Notes under the pieces: generated by a model | The model's database searches: none | What the model saw: the letters and a program-made list of their open reading frames with translations, nothing else | What the model was told of the DNA's origin: nothing | Shown here: piece after piece, positions 41,235-51,707 of the stretch | Position numbering within the stretch: the stretch's first letter is position 1 | Layout: each line of letters opens with the position of its first letter | Position numbers and translations under genes: made by a program | Origin: RH-AL1 sp965198715 | GTDB lineage: Bacteria > Pseudomonadota > Alphaproteobacteria > Rhizobiales > Beijerinckiaceae | Direction: 5' to 3' | Length of the DNA: 64,000 nucleotides | Assembly: GCA_965198715.1 (NCBI GenBank) | Contig: CBDAPV010000001.1 | Coordinates: 1,550,001-1,614,000 of the forward strand

Positions 41235-43001
41235 ATGAGCGAAGCGGCGCGCGCGCGAACGAAATGGCCCGCCATGTCGATCGCCCAGGCGCACGCCCTG
41301 CTGACGGCGCCCGGTGCGACCTTCGAGATGGAGGAGATCACATACGCCGGGCACGCGACGCGCGCCTGGAAGAACGGTCCCAGGTCGCTCGTCGACATCT
41401 GGCAGGCGGCCGAGGCCCACGCGACGCGCACCTTCATCGTCTCCGGCAAGGATCGCGTCACCTTCGATGGTTTCAGGCGCGCGGCGCAGGCCTTCGCGCA
41501 GGCGCTGATCGACGTCGGCGTGGCCAAGGGGGATCGCGTCGCGATCCTGATGCGCAACCAGCCGGAATGGATCGTCGCCTTCTACGGCGCGGCGCTGGCC
41601 GGCGCGATCGCGACGCCGCTCAACGCCTGGTGGTCGCCGGCCGAGCTGACCTACGCGGTCAACCAGTCGGGCGCGACGGTCGCCGTTTTCGACGAAGAGC
41701 GCTTCACGCGGATGGGCAAGGCCATCGTGGATTGCTCCGGCCTGCGCCGCGGCTTCGTGTCCGGCCTCGCCGCCGAGGCCGCGCTGCCCCATGGCTTCGC
41801 GCGCCTCGAAACCGTGCTTGGCCCGGTCTCCGCCTGGGCGGAGCTGCCGGCCGCCGGCGCCCCTCCCGCGGACGTGAAGCCGGAAGACGGCGCGACGCTG
41901 TTCTACACGTCCGGCACGTCGGGCAAGCCGAAGGGCGCCCTCGCCAACCATCGCGCCGTCACCACGCCGGTCCTCGCCTCGCTGCTGTCCCAGGCTCGTG
42001 CCTATCTGCGCCGAGGCGACTCGCCGCCTGTTCGCGGACCCGACGATCCGCAGAAGGTCTATCTGCTGGCGATCCCCATGTTTCACGTCACCGGCTGCTT
42101 CTCGGTGCTCAGCGTCTCGATCTGCATCGGCGCCCGGCTGGTCATCCTCCGCAAGTGGGATGCGCTCGAGGCGCTCAGGCTCGTCGAGAAAGAGCGCGTG
42201 ACCTCGATGGGCGGCGTGCCCACGATCGCCTGGCAGATCCTGGAGCATCCCCAGCGCACCAAGTACGACCTGTCCAGCGTCGATGTCATCAACTACGGCG
42301 GCGCGCCGGCCGCGCCGGAACTGGTGCGGCGGCTCGCGAACAGCTTCCCCGCGGCGGCGATCGGCTCCGGCTGGGGCATGACGGAAACCTGCGCCACCTT
42401 CACCCACCACTTGGGCGAGGACTACCTCGAACGTCCCGACAGCTGCGGCCCGGCAACACCGGTCGGCGAGATGAAGATCGTCAATCCCCACGGCCACACT
42501 TTGCCGCCGGGCGCCGTCGGCGAACTGCTGGTACGCGGCCCCCACGTCGTCGAGGGCTACTGGAACATGCCGGAGGAGACGGCGGCGACCTTCGCCGACG
42601 GCTGGCTCAGAACCGGCGACCTGGCCAAGATCGACGCCGAGGGCTTCTGCCACATCGTCGACCGCGCCAAGGATGTCATTATCCGCGGCGGCGAGAATAT
42701 CTATTCCGTCGAGGTCGAGGACGTGCTGTACCGTCACCCGGCCATCATGGACGCCGCGCTGGTGCCGATTCCGCACCAGATGCTCGGTGAGGAGGCCGGC
42801 GCGGTGGTGACGCTGAAGCCGGGCATTGAGGCGAGCGAGGACGAGCTGAAGGCGCATGTCGCCGCCCATCTCGCGCCCTTCAAGATTCCCGCCCGCGTGA
42901 TCACATATCACGAGCCCTTGCCGCGCAACGCCAACGGCAAGATCCTGAAGAAGGAGCTGCGCGCGCTCTTCACAAGCGGCGCGGCCGACAGGAAGGTTTG
43001 A
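41235..43001 (+). CDS. AMP-forming acyl-CoA ligase (PimA-like)
   Basis: A 588-residue ANL-family ligase. Motifs: P-loop 'FYTSGTSGKPKGA', 'GWGMTETCATFTHH' (A5), 'WLRTGDLAKIDAEGF' (A7), 'RGGENIYSVEVEDVLYRHPAI' and catalytic Lys near the end 'NGKILKKELR' (A10). It activates a carboxylic acid, in this context probably a dicarboxylate or medium-chain acid, at the cost of ATP to AMP. The gene follows PimF-type by 43 bases and the next ACAD starts two bases after its stop. Confidence 0.92.
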   Translation: MSEAARARTKWPAMSIAQAHALLTAPGATFEMEEITYAGHATRAWKNGPRSLVDIWQAAEAHATRTFIVSGKDRVTFDGFRRAAQAFAQALIDVGVAKGDRVAILMRNQPEWIVAFYGAALAGAIATPLNAWWSPAELTYAVNQSGATVAVFDEERFTRMGKAIVDCSGLRRGFVSGLAAEAALPHGFARLETVLGPVSAWAELPAAGAPPADVKPEDGATLFYTSGTSGKPKGALANHRAVTTPVLASLLSQARAYLRRGDSPPVRGPDDPQKVYLLAIPMFHVTGCFSVLSVSICIGARLVILRKWDALEALRLVEKERVTSMGGVPTIAWQILEHPQRTKYDLSSVDVINYGGAPAAPELVRRLANSFPAAAIGSGWGMTETCATFTHHLGEDYLERPDSCGPATPVGEMKIVNPHGHTLPPGAVGELLVRGPHVVEGYWNMPEETAATFADGWLRTGDLAKIDAEGFCHIVDRAKDVIIRGGENIYSVEVEDVLYRHPAIMDAALVPIPHQMLGEEAGAVVTLKPGIEASEDELKAHVAAHLAPFKIPARVITYHEPLPRNANGKILKKELRALFTSGAADRKV

Positions 43002-43003
43002 CC

Positions 43004-44200
43004 ATGAACCTCGATTTCTCCCCCGAAGACGTCGCCTTCCGCCAGGAGGTTCGCGACTTCATTGCCGCGGGCTATCCCGCCGAATTGCGCGAGAAGCAGG
43101 AGAGCGGCGCCGAGCTCGACAAGGAGGATTTCCTCTCTTGGCACCGAATCCTCGGGCGGAAAGGCTGGGTCGCGCCAGCCTGGCCGAAGGAGTACGGCGG
43201 ACCCGGCTGGAGCCCGATCCAGCGCTTCATCTTCTCAGAGGAGCTGGCCGCCGCCGGCACCATACCGATCCTGCCCTTCGGCGTCGCCATGGTGGCGCCG
43301 GTGATCCAGGCCTTCGGCACGCCGGAGCAGAAGGCGAAGTTCCTGCCGCCGATCCTCTCCGGCGACGCCTGGTGGTGCCAGGGTTATTCCGAGCCCGGTT
43401 CCGGTTCGGATCTCGCCTCTCTTTCCACTCGCGCCCAGCGCGACGGCGACCACTACATCGTCAGCGGTCAGAAGACCTGGACGACGCTGGCGCAATACGC
43501 CGACTGGGGCTTCTTCCTGGTGCGCACCAATCCGACGGCCAAGAAGCAGGCCGGCATCAGCTTCCTGCTGATCGACATGAAGACGCCGGGCGTCACTGTG
43601 CGCCCGATCATCACGCTGGACGGTGCCCACGAGGTCAACGAGGTCTGGCTCGAGGACGTGCGCGTGCCGGTCGAGAACCGCGTCTTCGAGGAGAACGAGG
43701 GCTGGACCTGTGCCAAATACCTGCTGGCGCACGAGCGCACCGGAATCGCCGGCGTGGCGCGCTCCAAGCGCGGGCTGGAGAAGCTGCGCCGCGCCGTCGC
43801 GACGCCGGTCGACCAGGGCGGCGGCCTGGGCGAGGACCCGTTCTTCAAGCGCAAGATGACCGAACTCGAGATCGACCTGCTGGCGCTCGAGTTCACCGAG
43901 CTGCGCACGCTGGCGCGCCAGGGCGCCGGCAAGGGCCCGGGGCCGGAATCCTCGCTGCTCAAGATCAAGGGCACCGAGTGTCAGCAGCGCGCCAGCGAGT
44001 TGGTGCTGGAGGCCGCGGGCCAGTACGGCGCGCCGCATCTCGACGGCGTCGCGCTGCCGCTGCAGAACGCCATGCCCGTCGGGCCGCAGAGCGCGCGCGG
44101 GGCGGCCGACACCTACTTCAACATGCGCAAGGCCTCGATCTACGGCGGCTCCAACGAGATCCAGCGCAACATCATCGCCAAGGCCATCCTCGGCCTCTGA
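43004..44200 (+). CDS. pimC: acyl-CoA dehydrogenase, pimeloyl-CoA dehydrogenase large-subunit type
   Basis: A 398-residue ACAD. The segments 'WPKEYGGPGWSPIQRFIF', 'WWCQGYSEPGSGSDLASLSTRA', 'GQKTWTTLAQYADW', 'LDGAHEVNEVWLEDVRVP' and 'IYGGSNEIQRNIIAKAILGL' match PimC-type large subunits closely. The C-terminal loop carries no Glu at the classic ACAD catalytic position; catalysis probably depends on the partner subunit or another residue. ATG at 43004 with GGAAGG eight bases upstream. It is followed 27 bases later by a second ACAD of PimD type. Paired ACADs of this kind form heteromers. Confidence 0.88.
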   Translation: MNLDFSPEDVAFRQEVRDFIAAGYPAELREKQESGAELDKEDFLSWHRILGRKGWVAPAWPKEYGGPGWSPIQRFIFSEELAAAGTIPILPFGVAMVAPVIQAFGTPEQKAKFLPPILSGDAWWCQGYSEPGSGSDLASLSTRAQRDGDHYIVSGQKTWTTLAQYADWGFFLVRTNPTAKKQAGISFLLIDMKTPGVTVRPIITLDGAHEVNEVWLEDVRVPVENRVFEENEGWTCAKYLLAHERTGIAGVARSKRGLEKLRRAVATPVDQGGGLGEDPFFKRKMTELEIDLLALEFTELRTLARQGAGKGPGPESSLLKIKGTECQQRASELVLEAAGQYGAPHLDGVALPLQNAMPVGPQSARGAADTYFNMRKASIYGGSNEIQRNIIAKAILGL

Positions 44201-44227
44201 CCTTTCCGCAACACTAGGCGCATCCCC

Positions 44228-45364
44228 TTGGACTTCAGCCTCAACCACGAGCAACGCCAGCTGCGCGAAACTCTCTCCCGCTTCCTGGCGTCGCGCTACG
44301 ATTTCGACACGCGGCAGAAGATCCTGCGCTCCGAGGCGGGTTGGAGCCCAGCGGTGTGGAAGGCGCTGGCCGAGGAGCTCGGCATCCTCGGCGCCGCCTT
44401 GCCGGAAGAGATCGGCGGCTTCGGCGGCGGACCCGTCGACACCATGCTGATCATGGAGGAGCTGGGACGCGCGCTGGTGGTCGAGCCCTATTTTGAGACG
44501 GTGGTGGTCGGCACCGGCCTGCTGCGCCACGCCGGCGGCGAGGCGGCGGCCGAGCGTATCGGCGCGATCATCGAGGGCACGATGATCACGGCTTTCGCCT
44601 GGAGCGAGCCCAACAGCCGCTTCGATCCCGCCTCCTGCGCCACCACGGCCACGCGCGACGGCAAGGGCTGGCGCCTCGAGGGACGCAAGGCGGTGGTCGT
44701 CGCCGCGCCCTTCGCCACGCACCTGATCGTCACCGCGCGCACGTCGGGCGAGCCCGGCTCGCGCGAGGGTCTCTCGCTCTTACTGGTGGAGCGCGGCGCC
44801 GGCGGGCTGTCGGCGACCGACTACACCACGGTCGACGGCCGCCGCGCCTCGGAACTCGTGCTGGAAGGCGTGCGCGTCGGCGCCGACGCGCTGCTGGGTG
44901 CGGAGGGCCAGGCCCTGCCGATCGTCGAGCAGGTGCTGGACGAGGCGCGCGCGGCGCTCTGCGCCGAGGCGCTCGGCGTCCTGTCCGAGCTGCACCGGCG
45001 CACGCTCGACTTCGTCAAGGAGCGCAAGCAGTTCGGTGTCGCCATCGGGCAGTTTCAGGTGTTGCAGCATCGCCTGGTCGACATGTTCATGGAGGTCGAG
45101 CAGGCCCGCTCCATGACCATGATGGCGACGCTCAAGCTTTCAGAGGATCCCAAGCATCGCGCCCGGGCGGTGTCGGCCGCCAAGGCCTACATCGGCAAGG
45201 CCTGCCGTTTCGTCGGCCAGCAGGCTGTGCAGACCCACGGCGGCATCGGCCTCACCGAGGAGCTGGCGCTGAGCCACTACTTCAAGCGAGCGGCGATGAT
45301 CGAGAGCCAGCTGGGCTCGGTGGACTACCACCTCGCTCGTTATGAGGCGCTGGCGGCTGCATAG
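44228..45364 (+). CDS. pimD: acyl-CoA dehydrogenase, pimeloyl-CoA dehydrogenase small-subunit type
   Basis: A 378-residue ACAD beginning 'MDFSLNHEQRQLRETLSRFL', with 'LPEEIGGFGGGPVDTMLIMEELGRALVVEPYFETVV', 'KQFGVAIGQFQVLQHRLVDMFMEVEQARSM' and 'QTHGGIGLTEELALSHYFKRAAM'. These are PimD-type small-subunit signatures. Start is TTG at 44228. It ends the PimF-A-C-D-type operon. Beyond the stop lies, on the other strand, a toxin-gene remnant whose open frame runs into this gene's antisense. Confidence 0.88.
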   Translation: MDFSLNHEQRQLRETLSRFLASRYDFDTRQKILRSEAGWSPAVWKALAEELGILGAALPEEIGGFGGGPVDTMLIMEELGRALVVEPYFETVVVGTGLLRHAGGEAAAERIGAIIEGTMITAFAWSEPNSRFDPASCATTATRDGKGWRLEGRKAVVVAAPFATHLIVTARTSGEPGSREGLSLLLVERGAGGLSATDYTTVDGRRASELVLEGVRVGADALLGAEGQALPIVEQVLDEARAALCAEALGVLSELHRRTLDFVKERKQFGVAIGQFQVLQHRLVDMFMEVEQARSMTMMATLKLSEDPKHRARAVSAAKAYIGKACRFVGQQAVQTHGGIGLTEELALSHYFKRAAMIESQLGSVDYHLARYEALAAA

Positions 45365-45379
45365 AGGCCGCTTCCCCTC

Positions 45380-45574
45380 AAAGGCTTTCGGCAGGCCGGC
45401 ATTCTTGAGCACGGCATTCGCCGTGTGCCTCATCACCGTGTTGCGCGGCACGGTAAACAAACAGTTCGAGCGCGGGCTGAACCAGATCTCGTGGGAGGCC
45501 TTCGCCTGACGGACGAGGCGGCATTGATCCGCTTCCAATCGCCGCCGGAGCTCGTGGTAAAGATTACCGCCTAT
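45380..45574 (-). pseudogene. HicA-type toxin remnant
   Basis: On the minus strand a frame reads 'NLYHELRRRLEADQCRLVRQ', 'ASHEIWFSPRSNCLFTVPRN', then 'TANAVLKNAGLPKAF'. This is the full HicA fold (about 64 residues) with the catalytic His in A-S-H (normally G-S-H). Where an ATG would overlap the upstream gene's stop (TGATG), the sequence is TGATA, so the start codon seems lost. The expected stop after 'PKAF' is also gone and the frame runs on to 45140 inside the antisense of the pimD-type gene. A TTG at 45538 would remove the first helix. Probably inactive. Confidence 0.65.
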
Positions 45575-45777
45575 CAGGCGGCGAGTACGAGGTCATGCTG
45601 GAAGCGGATAGACGCACCCGTAACTTTGTGAGCGACAAGATCGGGCGCTAGGTCACGGGTGATGTCCACGAAATCTACGAAAGACCTCGCCTCGACATTC
45701 AAGCCGGGTATGTCGGACGAAAGGACATAGTAAACGCCCTGCTCGACATCGTGCTCGACGTGGACGACGTAGCTCAA
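45574..45777 (-). CDS. DUF1902 / HicB-like antitoxin
   Basis: A 67-residue protein: 'SYVVHVEHDVEQGVYYVLSS', 'DIPGLNVEARSFVDFVDITR', ending 'RFQHDLVLAA'. It matches small DUF1902 proteins with the partial RNase-H-like HicB fold, which neutralise HicA-type toxins. Start TTG at 45777 is supported by GGGGAGG five bases upstream. Its stop overlaps the degraded hicA start (TGATA), the normal order for such pairs being antitoxin before toxin in this subgroup. Confidence 0.65.
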   Translation of the reverse strand: MSYVVHVEHDVEQGVYYVLSSDIPGLNVEARSFVDFVDITRDLAPDLVAHKVTGASIRFQHDLVLAA

Positions 45778-45842
45778 GACAACCTCCCCAGCTTGCCGAG
45801 CGACTATGTCACCGCAGGACGCGGATGAGAAGCGCTCGCCGC

Positions 45843-47308
<1,466 letters not shown>

Positions 47309-47312
<4 letters not shown>

Positions 47313-48160
47313 GCGTTGGCTCCAATACTCTTGGAAGGTTCTTTGGCACGGCCTGAGCGCCCGCTGAGGCGCGAGAGGATCGGCCAGTAGCCGGTGGCGC
47401 TCAAACGCTCGATGGCGGCCGCGATCTTGGCATCGTTGCCGACGATGATGCGGGACCTGTTCTTCTCCAGGCCGGCGACGATGGTGGCCGCCGCCTTGTC
47501 GGGCGGCAGTGTCAGCGCGGCGGCGAAGCTCGCCTTCTCGCGTTCCACCTCCTCCGCCGACCGCCCCGCTGGAGTCCGCGCGCTCGCCGCGATCGACGTG
47601 GCGACGCCGCCGGGGTGCACGGTGGTAACGCCGACCGACGAGCCGGCGAGCTCGTGCCTGAGCGACTCGGAGAACCCGCGCACGGCGAACTTGCTCGACA
47701 CGTAGGCCGTCTGGCCCGGCGGCGCGATGATGCCGAAGATGCTCGACATGTTGACGACGCGCGACTCGGTGGAGCGGCGCAGCAGCGGTAGGAACGCGCG
47801 CGTCATCCGCACCACGCCGAAGAAGTTAATCGAGATCAGCCACTCGAAATCGTGCTCGGACACCTCCTCGAAGGTGCCACCCAGCGCGACGCCGGCGTTG
47901 TTGACGAGAAGGTCGAGGCCGCCGTGCGCCTCGCGAACGACCGCCGGAAAAGCAGCCACCGCGTCGCGGTCGGCGACATCGAGCTTGTGTGTGGTCACGC
48001 GTTTGCCGGACCTGACGAGGCTCGCGGTTTCAACGAGGCCGGCCTCGTTGATGTCAGCCAACGCGAGGTGCATGCCGCGCCCGCCCAGCACGATGGCCAG
48101 CGCCCGCCCGATACCGCTGCCGGCACCCGTGATCAGCGCGACTTGGTCCTGCAGACGCAT
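47309..48160 (-). CDS. short-chain dehydrogenase/reductase (YqjQ/DltE-like)
   Basis: A 283-residue SDR. Cofactor motif 'ALITGAGSGIGRALAIVLGG', 'LADINEAGL', 'NNAGVALGG', and active site 'NMSSIFGIIAPPGQTAYVSSKFAV' (Ser, Tyr-x3-Lys). The C-terminal 50 residues extend beyond the classical fold, ending in basic residues. It probably oxidises an alcohol to the ketone used by the coupled Baeyer-Villiger enzyme. Nine bases separate it from the next SDR gene upstream. Confidence 0.87.
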
Positions 48161-48169
48161 GGCCGCCTC

Positions 48170-48952
48170 CTATCCTAGAACGCCGCCGGAGATCGTCACG
48201 CCGCCGTCGACGACGATGGTCTGCCCGGTCATGTAGAGCCCGGCGTCGGAGGCGAGGAACACCGCCGCGCCGGCGATGTCGTCGGGGTCGCCGATGCGCC
48301 GCAGCGGCGTGTTCCTCTCTACCGCCTTGGCCATGTCCGGATTCTCCCACAGCGCGCGGGCGAAGTCCGTCTTGATGAGGCCGGGCGCGATGCAGTTCAC
48401 GCGGATGTTGTGCTCGCCCCACTCGACGGCGAGGTTGCGGGCGAGCTGCATGTCGGCCGCCTTGGAGACGTTGTAGGCGCCGATGACAGGCGAGCCCTTG
48501 AGGCCGCCGATCGAAGAGACGATGATGATCGAGCCGCTCTTGCGCTCGATCATGCCGGGCGCCACGAGTTGTGACAGCCAGTGGTTGGAGACGATGTTGT
48601 TGTCGAGGATCTTACGGAACTGCTCGTCGGAGATCCCGCCCATCGGGCCGTAATACGGGTTGGACGCGGCGTTGCAGACGAGCACGTCGACCGGGCCGAA
48701 CCGAGCCTGCGTATCGGCGATCAGACGTTCAAGGTCGGGCTTGGACGAAATCGACGCGGCGATGGCCAGGGCCTTGCCGGTGCCGTGCGCGGCCTCGATC
48801 TCCTTCACCACCGTTTCGCAGGCATCGATCTTGCGCGAGGATACCACCACGTGGGCGCCCTGCTCGGCCATGCGCATGGCGATCGCCCTGCCGATGCCGC
48901 GCGACGAGCCGGTGACGACGGCGATCTTTCCGGTGAGATCGAAGAGAGACAA
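48170..48952 (-). CDS. short-chain dehydrogenase/reductase
   Basis: A 260-residue classical SDR. 'VVTGSSRGIGRAIAMRMAEQG' (cofactor; 'VVSSRK' after beta-2 suggests NADP), 'VCNAASNPYYGPM', active site 'IVSSIGGLKGSPVIGAYNVSKAADM' and 'GEHNIRVNCIAPGLIKTDFARAL' are intact. It resembles DHRS4/peroxisomal reductase-like members. It heads the three-gene minus-strand set SDR-SDR-monooxygenase. The 162 bases upstream hold no recognised gene. Confidence 0.87.
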   Translation of the reverse strand: MSLFDLTGKIAVVTGSSRGIGRAIAMRMAEQGAHVVVSSRKIDACETVVKEIEAAHGTGKALAIAASISSKPDLERLIADTQARFGPVDVLVCNAASNPYYGPMGGISDEQFRKILDNNIVSNHWLSQLVAPGMIERKSGSIIIVSSIGGLKGSPVIGAYNVSKAADMQLARNLAVEWGEHNIRVNCIAPGLIKTDFARALWENPDMAKAVERNTPLRRIGDPDDIAGAAVFLASDAGLYMTGQTIVVDGGVTISGGVLG

Positions 48953-49114
48953 ACGTTCAGCTCCGTACCTAGGTCAACCCGCTATCGCTCCAGTAGCCTA
49001 TGGTGAGGAGCCCCGCAGGCACGTCTCGATCCACGATGCGATCCGCTCCTTTCGACCCTCTGGAACCATATCGGTGAAGGCGGTGCTTCAGCCCTCACCG
49101 CAGGGATTGTTCGT

Positions 49115-50362
49115 CTACTCCGCCGCCTGCGCGTTGGTGTAGCGACGCAGCTCCAGCTTCGCGATGGTGCGGTTGTGCACCTCGTCCGGGCCGTCGGCGA
49201 GGCGCAGCGTGCGTACGTGCGCGTAGCTCTTGGCGAGGTCGAAGTCGTCGCAGACGCCGCCGCCGCCGTGGGCCTGGATGGCGTCGTCGAGCAGCTTCAG
49301 CGCCATGCGCGGGGCCGCGACCTTAATCATCGAGATCTCGAGACGGCCTGCCTTGGCACCGACCTTGTCCATCACGTCGGCCGCCTTGAGGCACAAGAGG
49401 CGCGTCATCTCGATGTCGATGCGCGCCTCGGCGATCCTCTGCTCCCACACTGAATGGTCGGCGATGCGCTTGCCGAAGGCGGTGCGCATCAGCAAGCGCT
49501 TGGCCATGGCCTCGAGGCCAGCCTCGGCGACGCCGATGGTGCGCATGCAATGATGGATGCGCCCGGGCCCGAGCCGGCCTTGCGCGATTTCGAAGCCGCG
49601 GCCTTCGCCCAGGACGAGGTTCTCGGCCGGCACGCGAACCTCGTCGAGGACGACCTCGCCGTGGCCGTGCGGTGCGTCGTCGTAACCGAACACCGGAAGC
49701 ATCCGCTTGATATCGACGCCCTTGCTGTCGAGCGGCACCAGGATCTGCGACTGCTGCCTGTGCGGCTCGGCCGAGGGGTCGGTCTTGCCCATCACGATCG
49801 CCACGGCGCAGCGCGGGTCGCCGACACCGGACGACCACCATTTGCGGCCCGAGATCACGTACTCGTCGCCCTCGCGGCGGATCAAGGTCTCGATGTTGGT
49901 GGCGTCCGAGGAGGCGACGTCGGGCTCGGTCATGAGGAAGGCGGAACGGATCTCGCCGTTGAGCAACGGCTTCATCCAGCGCTCCTTCTGCGCCGGGCTG
50001 CCGTAGCGGTGCAACACCTCCATGTTGCCGGTGTCGGGCGCCGAGCAGTTGAACGCCTCGGAAGCCCAGCCGATGCGGCCCATCTCCTCGGCGCAGAGCG
50101 CGTAGTCGAGGTTGGTCAGGCCGGCGCCATGATACTCGTTGGTGTCGTGCTCGGGCGAGGGCGGCAGGAAGAGGTTCCACAGCCCCTCGGCGTGCGCCTT
50201 GACCTTGAGGTCCTCGATGACCTGCGGGTGGTGCCAGCGCGCGGCGCCGGTGCCGCCGGTCTGCTCACGGTAGGTGTCGACCGCCGGCCGTACCACACTG
50301 TCCATAAAGGCGCGGACGCGATCGCGCCAATGCTTCTGCGTTGCCGAAAGCGAAAAATCCAA
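49115..50362 (-). CDS. acyl-CoA dehydrogenase, ACAD10/11-like
   Basis: A 415-residue ACAD with the long insert and late blocks of the ACAD10/11 family: 'AFLMTEPDVASSDATNIETLI', 'GRKWWSSGVGDPRCAVAIVMG', 'GPGRIHHCMRTIGVAEAG', 'SMIKVAAPRMALKLLDDAIQ', 'HGGGGVCDDFDLAKSYAHVRTLRLADGPDEVH'. Human ACAD10/11 fuse this domain to an APH-type kinase and eliminate phosphate from 4-phosphoacyl-CoAs; bacterial LvaC acts alike beside LvaA. A kinase of that family is in this island (27262-28328). TTG at 50362 is the likely start (GGGTGG upstream); the frame extends further without conservation. Confidence 0.85.
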   Translation of the reverse strand: MDFSLSATQKHWRDRVRAFMDSVVRPAVDTYREQTGGTGAARWHHPQVIEDLKVKAHAEGLWNLFLPPSPEHDTNEYHGAGLTNLDYALCAEEMGRIGWASEAFNCSAPDTGNMEVLHRYGSPAQKERWMKPLLNGEIRSAFLMTEPDVASSDATNIETLIRREGDEYVISGRKWWSSGVGDPRCAVAIVMGKTDPSAEPHRQQSQILVPLDSKGVDIKRMLPVFGYDDAPHGHGEVVLDEVRVPAENLVLGEGRGFEIAQGRLGPGRIHHCMRTIGVAEAGLEAMAKRLLMRTAFGKRIADHSVWEQRIAEARIDIEMTRLLCLKAADVMDKVGAKAGRLEISMIKVAAPRMALKLLDDAIQAHGGGGVCDDFDLAKSYAHVRTLRLADGPDEVHNRTIAKLELRRYTNAQAAE

Positions 50363-50555
50363 GCGTCCACCCTGGGGCCTAAGGGATACCGTTGCTTCGA
50401 TAAACGCTGTTCGTGGCGGTTTCCAGTGCGCCGAAAGACCCATCCGCGCGGGCAGTTGCCGCCACACTCGTTCGCGGATAATCAGGTCGCGCCGCTGCCA
50501 CGGCCACCATACTCCCTTTAGGAAGCCGCAGGAGCGGCGCTCGCGGATCTTCAAG

Positions 50556-51707
50556 ATGGCCTTGGATCAGGAGACACGCGACGGCCTGCTCGAGGCGCTG
50601 CGCCGCTTCGTCAGCGAACGGTTGCGTCCGCTCGAGGCCAAGGTGGCGGAGGAGGACGCCATCCCCGATGCCCTGATCGGGGAGATGCGCGAGCTCGGCC
50701 TCTTCGGCCTCTCCATCCCCGAGGACTACGACGGTCTCGGCCTGTGCATGGAGGAGGAGTGCCTGGCGGCCCTCGAGCTGGGACGAGCCAGCCCGGCGTT
50801 CCGCTCGATGTTCGGCACCAATGTCGGCATCGGCAGCCAGGGCCTCGTCATGTACGGCACCGAGGCGCAGAAGCGCGAGTGGCTGCCCAGGATCGCCTCG
50901 GGCGAGATCATCACCTCGTTCTGCCTGACCGAGGCCGAGTCCGGGTCGGACAGCGCCTCGGTCCGCACCAGGGCGCGGCGCGACGGCGACCACTACGTGC
51001 TCGACGGTGCCAAGCGCTACATCACCAACGCCGACAAGGCCTCGCTCTTCACGGTCATGGCCCGCACCGACGCGAACGAGCCCGGCGCCAAGGGCGTCTC
51101 CGCCTTCCTCGTGCCGGCCGACAGCGCCGGCCTCTCGATCGGCAAGCCAGAGCGCAAGATGGGGCAGCAAGGCGCCCACGTCTGCGACGTCAACTTCGAC
51201 GGCGTCCGCGTGCCGGCCGACAACCGTCTCGGCGCGGAAGGCGAAGGTTTCAAGTTGGCCATGCGCGTGCTCGACCGCGGCCGCCTGCACATCTCCGCCG
51301 TCTGCACCGGCCTGGCCGACCGCATCCTCGACGACACCCTCGTCTACGCCGAGGGGCGCAAGCAGTTCGGCCAGCCGCTGACGGGCTTCCAGCTCGTGCA
51401 GGCGATGATCGCGGACTCGAAGACGGAGATCCTCGCCTCGCGCGCGCTGGTGCTGGAGACCGCGCGCAAGCGCGACCGCGGCGAGAACACCACGCTTGAG
51501 GCGGCCAGCGCCAAGCTGTTCGCCTCCGAGATGGTCGGACGCGTCGCCGACCGCGCCGTGCAGATTCTCGGCGGCGCCGGCTACATCGCCGATTACGGCA
51601 TCGAGCGGCTCTACCGCGACGTGCGCCTATTCCGCATCTACGAGGGCTCCTCGGAGATTCAAAAGCTCGTGATCGCGCGCGAGACCCTCAAGCGGAGCCG
51701 CGCGTGA
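50556..51707 (+). CDS. acyl-CoA dehydrogenase (short/medium-chain type)
   Basis: A 383-residue ACAD. 'GLSIPEDYDGLGLCMEEEC', 'ITSFCLTEAESGSDSASVRTRA', 'YVLDGAKRYITNADKASLFTVMARTD', 'RKQFGQPLTGFQLVQAMIAD' and 'GGAGYIADYGIERLYRDVRLFRIYEGSSEIQKLVIARE' with the catalytic Glu in YEGSSEIQ. ATG at 50556; the open frame extending upstream to 50274 is antisense to the ACAD10/11-like gene. It is coupled to the following thioesterase by GTGA and forms a three-gene unit ending with thiolase. Confidence 0.9.
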   Translation: MALDQETRDGLLEALRRFVSERLRPLEAKVAEEDAIPDALIGEMRELGLFGLSIPEDYDGLGLCMEEECLAALELGRASPAFRSMFGTNVGIGSQGLVMYGTEAQKREWLPRIASGEIITSFCLTEAESGSDSASVRTRARRDGDHYVLDGAKRYITNADKASLFTVMARTDANEPGAKGVSAFLVPADSAGLSIGKPERKMGQQGAHVCDVNFDGVRVPADNRLGAEGEGFKLAMRVLDRGRLHISAVCTGLADRILDDTLVYAEGRKQFGQPLTGFQLVQAMIADSKTEILASRALVLETARKRDRGENTTLEAASAKLFASEMVGRVADRAVQILGGAGYIADYGIERLYRDVRLFRIYEGSSEIQKLVIARETLKRSRA

